Shown in pieces: positions 1 through 4,714 of a stretch of 9,025 nucleotides of DNA (the stretch's first letter is position 1; the number at the start of each line of letters is the position of its first letter). A program made the position numbers and the translations under genes. The DNA comes from Methyloceanibacter sp. (GTDB lineage Bacteria > Pseudomonadota > Alphaproteobacteria > Rhizobiales > Methyloligellaceae). The stretch is taken from the NCBI GenBank assembly GCA_022865725.1, contig JALHTP010000125.1:1-9025 (forward strand). The letters run 5' to 3'. The notes under the pieces are model-generated. The model saw only the letters and a program-made list of their open reading frames with translations. It ran no database searches and was not told where the DNA came from.

Positions 1-255
1 CCCGCGCATGGCGACCGCGCCCACGGCGAAGAGGAAGAGGAGCCATGGGTCCGGATAGGGATCGCTCAAGCTTCGCGCCGCCAGCGACACCGACCAGAAG
101 CAGGGGACGGCGAGCAGGAAGAAGCCGATCGGCCGGTCGGCGCGGGCCAGCCTGAGATAAGGGGCGAGCGCCGCCGGCGCGAAGCGGTCGACCAAATTCC
201 GCGCGCCTGCGTCGGACACCGCGTCGGCTTTGCCTTGGGGCCGGGCTCGTGTCAT
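1..255 (-). CDS. ubiA: 4-hydroxybenzoate polyprenyltransferase, N-terminal part (cut by window edge)
   Basis: UbiA is an inner-membrane enzyme that attaches the polyprenyl chain to 4-hydroxybenzoate, an early step in ubiquinone synthesis. Only the first 85 codons are present, read on the minus strand from an ATG at 255-253; the frame is open to base 1. After a polar start, residues 30-52 read APYLRLARADRPIGFFLLA and onward, the typical UbiA entry into the first membrane helix, followed by a hydrophobic stretch with PDPWLLFLFAVGAVAMRG at 68-85. The conserved Asp-rich prenyl-diphosphate sites lie outside the window. No Shine-Dalgarno sequence precedes the ATG, so the start is probable rather than certain. 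The gene is divergent from rsmE, with about 96 bp between the two start codons. The family call rests on recognised sequence; the substrate is inferred from the family. Because it has no stop codon in the window it is easy to miss. Confidence 0.88.
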   Translation of the reverse strand, partial: MTRARPQGKADAVSDAGARNLVDRFAPAALAPYLRLARADRPIGFFLLAVPCFWSVSLAARSLSDPYPDPWLLFLFAVGAVAMRG

Positions 256-299
256 GTGAGGGGAACTGTCATCTGTTTGACGCCTTCGGTCCTTCGCCC

Positions 300-328
300 T
301 TGACGCGCTAGCGCCCAACTCGAATAAG
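300..328 (+). promoter_or_regulatory. possible sigma-70-type promoter for rsmE
   Basis: TTGACG at 300-305 resembles the alphaproteobacterial -35 box. It is followed after 17 bp by AATAAG at 323-328, a weak -10 match that lies inside the first copy of the tandem repeat. A second TTGACG at 277-282 has no good -10 at the right distance. Transcription would start near 335, leaving a leader of only about 17 nt without a ribosome binding site. Inferred from sequence matches only. Confidence 0.3.
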
Positions 329-352
329 CGCCAAGCACTCGAATAAGCGCCA
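318..352 (+). repeat. 16-bp tandem duplication abutting the rsmE start
   Basis: ACTCGAATAAGCGCCA occurs at 318-333 and again at 337-352, a 19-bp period with three intervening bases. The last base of the second copy is the A of the rsmE ATG. Upstream of the ATG the rsmE frame meets a stop (TAA, 325-327) inside the first copy, so the repeat is not coding. It occupies the place where a ribosome binding site would be expected and contains none. Confidence 0.9.
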
Positions 353-1083
353 TGTCATCCAAGCTCCAGCGCCTCTTCGTCACATCGAGGCTCGAACCAG
401 GCTTCGAGATTGCGCTCGGCAAGGAGCAGGCGCATTACCTCGGAAACGTGCTCCGACTCAAGCAGGGCGAAAATCTCCTTGTGTTCAACGGCAGCGATGG
501 GGAGTGGTGCGCCGCGCTCGGCGCCATCGGCCGGAAAGGCGCGCAAGCTCGCATCACCCATCAGACGCGCCCGCAAGAAGAGGGGCCGGACCTGCATTAT
601 CTGTTCGCGCCGCTGAAGCGCGCCCGCCTCGATTATATGGCACAAAAAGCCACCGAGCTCGGGGTCAGCGCGCTCCGCCCGGTGATCACGCGCCACACGG
701 TGACCGAGCGCGTCAAGACCGACCGGCTCCTCGCCAACGCCATCGAGGCGGCGGAGCAGTGCGGCATCTTGCGCGTGCCCGAGGTGAGGGAGCCCGAGAA
801 GCTCGGCAAGCTCATCGGCGAATGGGACGAGAATCGCCTTCTGATCTTCGCCGACGAGGCGGCCCCGCACACCTCGCCGATCGAGGCGCTTCAAGCGCGC
901 GCGCCCGGCCCCCTTGCCGTCCTGATCGGCCCGGAAGGCGGCTTCGAGCGGGAGGAGCGGGCGGCGCTCCTTGCAAAGCGCTTCGTTCTGCCTATCTCCC
1001 TTGGGCCGCGGGTGATGCGCGCCGACACCGCCGCGGTCGCCGCTCTCGCCCTCGTCAACGCGGCCCTTGGCGACTGGCGGTAA
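352..1083 (+). CDS. rsmE: 16S rRNA (uracil-1498-N3)-methyltransferase RsmE
   Basis: RsmE is a SPOUT-class methyltransferase that uses S-adenosylmethionine to methylate N3 of U1498 in 16S rRNA on the 30S subunit. The 243-residue protein has the normal family length. An N-terminal PUA-like region (about 1-75, with HYLGNVLRLKQGE at 28-40) precedes the SPOUT domain. The conserved blocks are visible: KRARLDYMAQKATELGV at 89-105, EAAEQCG at 132-138, LIGPEGGF at 191-198, and the knotted SAM-binding end LGPRVMRADTAAVAAL at 217-232. ATG 352 is the only sensible start because the frame is closed at 325-327. No Shine-Dalgarno sequence precedes it. It is divergent from ubiA and 108 bp upstream of the gshA start; this ubiA/rsmE/gshA neighbourhood is, from memory, common in Hyphomicrobiales. 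No missing residues were noticed. Confidence 0.95.
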   Translation: MSSKLQRLFVTSRLEPGFEIALGKEQAHYLGNVLRLKQGENLLVFNGSDGEWCAALGAIGRKGAQARITHQTRPQEEGPDLHYLFAPLKRARLDYMAQKATELGVSALRPVITRHTVTERVKTDRLLANAIEAAEQCGILRVPEVREPEKLGKLIGEWDENRLLIFADEAAPHTSPIEALQARAPGPLAVLIGPEGGFEREERAALLAKRFVLPISLGPRVMRADTAAVAALALVNAALGDWR

Positions 1084-1090
1084 GGATCGC

Positions 1091-1120
1091 TTGTCAGTCT
1101 CATGCTAGGAGCGCCATAAA
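1091..1120 (+). promoter_or_regulatory. possible promoter for gshA
   Basis: TTGTCA at 1091-1096 (one mismatch to TTGACA) is followed after 18 bp by CATAAA at 1115-1120 (four of six to TATAAT). It lies just after the rsmE stop, so gshA may have its own promoter as well as read-through from rsmE. A 5-bp hairpin (1145-1149 with 1156-1160) falls in the predicted leader. Inferred from motif matches only. Confidence 0.35.
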
Positions 1121-1191
1121 GGCCGCCTTTTCGCATGTCCCTTCCGCCGCGATTTCGGCGCAAGCGTCGCAACCCTTACGGAGCTCTTCTC

Positions 1192-2574
1192 ATGTCGACA
1201 CGGGTCGATGGGCCGACCAGCCCCGTCATCGAGTCACGGGACGAGCTCGTCGCCGATCTCGAAGCCGGCTCCAAGCCCAAGTCCGATTGGCGCATCGGCA
1301 CCGAGCACGAGAAGTTCGGCTTCTATTTGCGCGGCCACGCGCCGGTCCCTTACGCGGGCGAGCGCGGCATCGGCGTGCTGCTGGAGACGATGCAAGACCG
1401 CTTCGGCTGGGACCCGGTCACCGAGGATGGCAATATCATCGCGCTGCGCCGCAAGGATTGCCCGAAGGGCGGCGCCATCAGCCTCGAGCCCGGTGGCCAG
1501 CTCGAGCTTTCCGGCGCGCCACTTGAGACCGTGCATGAGACCACCGAGGAACTCCGCCAGCATCTCGTCGAGGCGGGCGAGGCGGGGGGCGAGCTCGGCA
1601 TCGGCTTTCTCGGGATCGGCTTCTCCCCGAAATGGACGCTCGCCGAGACGCCGGTGATGCCGAAGGAGCGCTACCGCATCATGAAGCGCTATATGCCGAA
1701 GCGCGGCAAGCGCGGCCTCGACATGATGTTCCGCACGGCGACCGTGCAGGTCAATCTCGATTTCGCCGGCGAGGCCGACATGATCGCCAAGATGCGCGCA
1801 GGGCTAGCGCTCCAGCCGGTGGCGACCGCGCTCTTCGCCAACTCGCCCTTCACCGAAGGCAAGCCCAACGGCTTCCAGTCCTACCGCGCCGAGATTTGGC
1901 GCGACACCGACCCCGACCGCACCGGGCTCTTGCCGTTCGCCTTCGAGCCCGGCATGGGGTTCGAGCGCTATGTCGACTACGCGCTCGATGTGCCGATGTA
2001 TTTCGTCTATCGCGACGAGCGCTATATCGACGTGGCGGGCGCCTCGTTCAGGGACTTCCTCGAAGGCAAGCTCGCGGCGCTTCCCGGCATGCGGCCCACG
2101 CTCGAGGATTGGGCCGACCATCTCACCACGCTGTTTCCCGATGTGCGGCTGAAGCGCTTCCTCGAGATGCGTGGCGCCGACGCGGGCTCATTCGCGCAGA
2201 TCTGTGCGCTGCCGGCGCTGTGGACCGGGCTGCTTTACGACAGCCAAGCGCTCGACGGGGCCTTGGCGCTGACAAGAGACTGGACCGCGCAAGAGCGGCA
2301 GGGATTGCGCGATGCGGTGCCGCGGCTTGGCCTCAAGACGCCGTTTCGCGGCGGCACGCTGCGCGATGTCGGCCGCGACATGGTGGGCCTGGCGCTAGGC
2401 GGATTGCAGCGGCGCGCGCGGCTCGACCGGAACGGCGAGGACGAGAGCAAGGCGCTTCAGCCGTTGATCGAGACGGTGGAGGAGGGGCGCTCGCCGGCCG
2501 ACCGGCTGCTCGCCGCCTTTTCCGGGCCTTGGCGCGGCGACATCGACAAGATCTTCGACGCCAACGCGTTCTAG
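1192..2574 (+). CDS. gshA: glutamate-cysteine ligase, plant/alphaproteobacterial type
   Basis: GshA joins L-glutamate and L-cysteine with ATP to make gamma-glutamylcysteine, the first and usually limiting step of glutathione synthesis in the cytoplasm. The 460-residue product fits the GCS2 (plant-like) class found in alphaproteobacteria. Blocks seen in order are RIGTEHEKFGF (34-44, with the metal/substrate glutamates), SLEPGGQLELSG (98-109 region), MMFRTATVQVNLDF (178-191), NSPFTEGKPNGFQSYRAEIW (217-236) and LEMRGAD (324-330). I chose ATG 1192 because GGAG at 1180-1183 sits 8 nt before it and family members begin shortly before ESRDELV. An in-frame ATG at 1135 would add 19 arginine-rich residues with no ribosome binding site. 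It follows rsmE on the same strand. It is followed by the structured stretch and terminator at 2582-2723, which may be its 3' UTR. Confidence 0.95.
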   Translation: MSTRVDGPTSPVIESRDELVADLEAGSKPKSDWRIGTEHEKFGFYLRGHAPVPYAGERGIGVLLETMQDRFGWDPVTEDGNIIALRRKDCPKGGAISLEPGGQLELSGAPLETVHETTEELRQHLVEAGEAGGELGIGFLGIGFSPKWTLAETPVMPKERYRIMKRYMPKRGKRGLDMMFRTATVQVNLDFAGEADMIAKMRAGLALQPVATALFANSPFTEGKPNGFQSYRAEIWRDTDPDRTGLLPFAFEPGMGFERYVDYALDVPMYFVYRDERYIDVAGASFRDFLEGKLAALPGMRPTLEDWADHLTTLFPDVRLKRFLEMRGADAGSFAQICALPALWTGLLYDSQALDGALALTRDWTAQERQGLRDAVPRLGLKTPFRGGTLRDVGRDMVGLALGGLQRRARLDRNGEDESKALQPLIETVEEGRSPADRLLAAFSGPWRGDIDKIFDANAF

Positions 2575-2581
2575 CGCGGGC

Positions 2582-2610
2582 TTGAACGCAACAAGTCCGC
2601 TAACCATATG
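2582..2610 (+). promoter_or_regulatory. possible promoter of the candidate small RNA
   Basis: TTGAAC at 2582-2587 starts 8 bp after the gshA stop codon. CATATG at 2605-2610 follows after 17 bp (or CCATAT at 2604-2609 after 16 bp). The -35 is good and the -10 moderate. Predicted initiation near 2617 would place the start just before the first hairpin. The -10 overlaps an 8-bp palindrome, CCATATGG, at 2604-2611. Inferred from motif matches and spacing only. Confidence 0.4.
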
Positions 2611-2614
2611 GGGT

Positions 2615-2723
2615 CTAAGTAACCGTCCCATCTGCTACCCTGCACCGATGGGACGTTAGTCCGTCCCCCAAAGACGGATGTCGTCGGCGACAGAGTCTCC
2701 TTTCTCTGTCGCCGATTTTTTTT
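2615..2723 (+). ncRNA. candidate small RNA or structured gshA 3' UTR with three hairpins
   Basis: Three stem-loops lie head to tail between gshA and the convergent IalB-family gene. Hairpin 1 pairs CGTCCCATC (2624-2632) with GATGGGACG (2647-2655). An inner TGC/GCA extension closes a TACCCT loop, and an outer CTAA/TTAG pair (2615-2618 with 2656-2659) lies beyond a 5-nt bulge. Hairpin 2 pairs TCCGTC (2660-2665) with GACGGA (2673-2678) around a CCCCAAA loop. Hairpin 3 is a 12-bp intrinsic terminator with eight Ts. A promoter-like sequence sits at the right place upstream. No open reading frame fits. I do not recognise an RNA family. Because the next gene downstream is on the opposite strand, this is not a leader or riboswitch for a following gene. 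The alternatives are an independently transcribed trans-acting RNA, a 3' UTR-derived RNA from gshA, or simply an elaborate gshA terminator region. Confidence 0.5.
2684..2723 (+). terminator. strong rho-independent terminator
   Basis: A perfect 12-bp stem, TCGGCGACAGAG (2684-2695) with CTCTGTCGCCGA (2704-2715), closes an 8-nt loop TCTCCTTT and is followed by eight Ts (2716-2723). Orientation is plus strand, so it ends gshA and/or the candidate small RNA. It has no T tract in the minus direction, and I saw no separate terminator for the convergent IalB-family gene, which stops 23 bp away. Confidence 0.95.
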
Positions 2724-2746
2724 GCTAATCGCCAAACGGCTTCGCG

Positions 2747-3355
2747 CTATTTCATATTGACCAAGGCGTCGCCGAAGCCTTGCAGGCTCACCGGGATGCC
2801 GATGCCGGCTTCGGGCGTGTCGAAGATGATGAACATGGCGGTCCCGCCGGTCTTCATCTTGGCGATCACTTCGTCCTGCAGCACCACCTCGGCGACGCAG
2901 CCGCGCTTGCCGCATTTGAGGAAGGGCGCGTTGCCCACGTCCTGGCCGTCGATCTTGAGGCCAAGGCCCGTGGGCAGAAGGACGCCGAGCGGCACCACCA
3001 CGCGGAGCAGCTTCTTGTCCTCGCCGACCGCTTTATAGAACACGACCGTCAACCCGACATTCGGCCTGTCCTCGGCGGTGACGCTCTGCACCAAGGCGCA
3101 TTTTTCTTCCTTGGCGCCGGGCGGCGTGCGGCAGGAAACCTGCCAGGCGCCATGCGTCTCGCGCACCACGCTGCCCGGGCCGGTGGCGACGGGGGCTGCC
3201 TCGGGCGAGGTCCCTTGCGCCAAGGCCTCGCCTGAAAGGCCGAGCACAAGCGAGAGCGCGCCGCCGAATAAGGCAAGCGCCCGCAGGGCCGGCACAAAAA
3301 ACGGAAACTCTGGCATCTGACCCATATGGCTAATGAGACCGGCGACAACGCGCAT
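2747..3355 (-). CDS. IalB-family (invasion associated locus B) secreted protein
   Basis: This small exported protein belongs to the IalB family, widespread in alphaproteobacteria and named from a Bartonella protein linked to erythrocyte invasion. Its molecular role in free-living species is not established. The frame encodes up to 202 residues. A signal peptide is visible (hydrophobic core about 26-41, likely cleavage after SGEALA at 46). The domain follows at about 66-200: HGAWQVSC at 68-75, a basic Cys-containing turn KCGKRGC at 147-153, and hydrophobic beta-like segments. Four cysteines (75, 86, 148, 153) could form two disulfides in the periplasm. The start is uncertain: the ATG at 3355 gives a long 46-residue leader, while in-frame ATGs at 3325 and 3316 give more usual signal peptides; none has a clear ribosome binding site. 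It converges on the gshA terminator and diverges from the cox operon. A direct role in oxidase biogenesis cannot be read from the sequence. Confidence 0.87.
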   Translation of the reverse strand: MRVVAGLISHMGQMPEFPFFVPALRALALFGGALSLVLGLSGEALAQGTSPEAAPVATGPGSVVRETHGAWQVSCRTPPGAKEEKCALVQSVTAEDRPNVGLTVVFYKAVGEDKKLLRVVVPLGVLLPTGLGLKIDGQDVGNAPFLKCGKRGCVAEVVLQDEVIAKMKTGGTAMFIIFDTPEAGIGIPVSLQGFGDALVNMK

Positions 3356-3603
3356 TCAAGCGCGAATCGTCTCTTGCGAGATTAGATTGTGAGGTAAGGC
3401 GCCGTGAAGGCGGGATGCGCAACATAGAAAACGGCCATCGCCGAGTATTGGGGCCAAATTTCGACGCCAGCCTGCTTGAAATCTTCCCGACCGCAAAAAG
3501 ATCGCGCGGCAAGCGTGCATATGCCGCATCGGCGCCCTGAATCATGAGTGTTGCCAATCTATTTCCTTTATGATTTGAACACGGGAAAAGAGCTTGCAGC
3601 CCC

Positions 3604-3711
3604 GCGACGCTGGCGGTGCCTGGCAGCAAAACGAATGGTGGGGGCGACGCTTTCTAATCGCTATTGAAGTTTCGCGCCGCCCTTGCTTCGATCGAGCGGG
3701 TGGGCGACGCT
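3604..3711 (+). repeat. three direct copies of GCGACGCT upstream of coxB
   Basis: GCGACGCT begins at 3604, 3644 and 3704, so the copies are 40 and 60 bp apart and on one face of the helix to a first approximation. The second and third share the longer core GGGCGACGCTT (3642-3652 and 3702-3712). They lie 93 to 200 bp upstream of the coxB start. They could be binding sites for a regulator of the oxidase operon. The half-site resembles GC-rich sites of the RegA/PrrA family, but no full consensus is matched, so that link is speculation. Confidence 0.4.
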
Positions 3712-3727
3712 TGGTTCGCCCCGCACC
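3699..3727 (+). other. hairpin in the presumed coxB leader
   Basis: GGGCGA (3702-3707) pairs with TCGCCC (3716-3721) across an 8-nt loop. GGT (3699-3701) and ACC (3725-3727) can add three pairs beyond a 3-nt bulge. No T tract follows, so it is not an intrinsic terminator. The left arm overlaps the third GCGACGCT copy, so it may be a DNA site rather than an RNA structure. Confidence 0.35.
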
Positions 3728-3803
3728 GGTCATTGCGGTCCGCCGACTCCCCTTGAGGGAGATCAACGACGGACAAGGGAGCAGGCTTTAGGGAGTGGAA
3801 GGA

Positions 3804-4631
3804 ATGGCGATTTTCGGTCGATTTAGGACGGTGTTTGGCGCAGCCGGGCTTGTTGCCCTGTGCGGAGCCGCCTACGCCAAGGAAGGCCAGCCGGCGCCCT
3901 GGCAGTTGGGCTTCCAGCCGGCCGCCTCGCCGATCATGGAGCAGATCCACGCCTTCCACACTTACGTCACCATCATCATCACGGTGATCGCGCTCTTCGT
4001 CCTCGGCCTCCTCGTCTATGTGATGGCTCGCTTCAATGAGAAGCGCCATCCGGAGCCCACCCGCACCACGCACAATACGCCGCTCGAGATCGCCTGGACC
4101 GTGGTCCCGGTCCTGATCCTCGTCGCCATAGCGATTCCGTCCTTCCGGCTGTTGTTCGCCCAATACGACTTCCCCAAGCCCGACCTCACCATCACCGCCA
4201 CCGGCAACCAATGGTACTGGACCTACGAATATCCGGACCAGGGCATCACCTTCGATTCCATCATGGTGCCTGAGGCCGACCTGAAAGAGGGGCAGCCCCG
4301 GCTCCTCACCGTGGACCGCGAAGTCGTGGTGCCGATGAACAAGAACGTCATCGTGGGCCTCAAGTCGAACGACGTGATCCACGACTGGGCGCTGCCCGCC
4401 TTCGGCGTGAAGCTCGACGCGGTGCCGGGACGACTTCAGACCACTTGGTTCAGGGCCGAGCGCGAGGGCGTCTTCTACGGCCAGTGCTCCGAGCTTTGCG
4501 GGCGCAATCACGCCTTCATGCCGATCGCGGTCCGCGTCGTCTCGGAAGCTGAATTCGCCGATTGGCTTGCCAAGACCAAGGCTAGCGCCTCGCGCAATGA
4601 CGGGAGCAAATTGGCTGCGGCCCACGAATAA
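3804..4631 (+). CDS. coxB: cytochrome c oxidase subunit II
   Basis: Subunit II carries the binuclear CuA centre that accepts electrons from cytochrome c on the periplasmic side of the aa3 oxidase. The 275-residue precursor has a signal peptide (cleavage likely after GAAYA, residue 25) and two membrane helices (about 55-77 and 96-118, the latter with TPLEIAWTVVPVLILV). A periplasmic cupredoxin domain follows. GNQWYWTYEYPD at 134-145 holds the aromatic patch for electron entry. The CuA ligands are all present: H193 (VIHDW), C228, E230, C232, H236 and M239 in GQCSELCGRNHAFMP. There is no C-terminal cytochrome c domain, unlike caa3 oxidases. I chose ATG 3804 because AGGGAG (3790-3795) lies 8 nt upstream; an in-frame GTG at 3795 would overlap that site and add three residues. 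It is the first gene of the oxidase cluster, with coxA 83 bp downstream. Confidence 0.97.
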   Translation: MAIFGRFRTVFGAAGLVALCGAAYAKEGQPAPWQLGFQPAASPIMEQIHAFHTYVTIIITVIALFVLGLLVYVMARFNEKRHPEPTRTTHNTPLEIAWTVVPVLILVAIAIPSFRLLFAQYDFPKPDLTITATGNQWYWTYEYPDQGITFDSIMVPEADLKEGQPRLLTVDREVVVPMNKNVIVGLKSNDVIHDWALPAFGVKLDAVPGRLQTTWFRAEREGVFYGQCSELCGRNHAFMPIAVRVVSEAEFADWLAKTKASASRNDGSKLAAAHE

Positions 4632-4714
4632 GCGAACCCGCATCTGCAAGAGCGGGGAGTGGTCGCCTCAACCGAAGCAACGCATGACAGAGAAGAAGAT
4701 TAAGGAAGACAGCC

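Larger units (their letters stand above)
3356..3803. other. 448-bp gene-free divergent control region (IalB-family gene / cox operon)
   Basis: No convincing coding sequence is present on either strand; the short open frames here are arginine-rich, out of context and unlike any family I know. The stretch must contain the promoters of the minus-strand IalB-family gene and the plus-strand cox operon, but I found no -35/-10 pair with good spacing. An AT-richer island at 3551-3580 contains TATGAT (3569-3574), whose nearest -35-like TTGCCA (3551-3556) is only 12 bp away. Three copies of GCGACGCT and a hairpin at 3699-3727 lie between this island and coxB and are entered separately. Confidence 0.7.

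Noticed and set aside
1135..1191. Upstream ATG extending gshA by 19 residues
   Set aside because: It has no ribosome binding site and the added sequence is arginine-rich and unlike family N-termini. The ATG at 1192 has GGAG at ideal spacing.
2604..3329. The palindrome CCATATGG occurring at both 2604-2611 and 3322-3329
   Set aside because: An 8-bp palindrome twice in 9 kb is unremarkable, and the second copy falls inside or beside the IalB-family start region with different flanks. No shared operator could be argued.
3551..3574. TTGCCA and TATGAT as a promoter for the cox operon
   Set aside because: The spacer is only 12 bp, too short for a sigma-70-type promoter, and no alternative -35 lies 16-18 bp upstream of TATGAT.
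3542..3766. A 74-codon minus-strand frame in the IalB-family/coxB spacer
   Set aside because: It is rich in Arg and Ser with no recognisable domain and no ribosome binding site, and it crosses the repeated motifs and hairpin. Better explained as chance in control DNA.
3795..3803. GTG start for coxB three codons upstream
   Set aside because: It overlaps the AGGGAG ribosome binding site that fits the ATG at 3804. The difference of three residues does not affect the signal peptide.
3818..3865. Possible lipoprotein signal at Cys20 of CoxB
   Set aside because: The residue before the cysteine is Leu, which does not fit the lipobox requirement for Gly, Ala or Ser. The segment reads as an ordinary signal peptide ending GAAYA.
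3654..4649. A 331-codon open frame on the minus strand opposite coxB, and similar long minus frames at 4700-5680 and 7827-8969
   Set aside because: They lie opposite clearly recognised cox genes with all catalytic residues intact. Their compositions (rich in His, Arg, Asp and Glu, no domains) are typical of shadow frames in GC-rich DNA.
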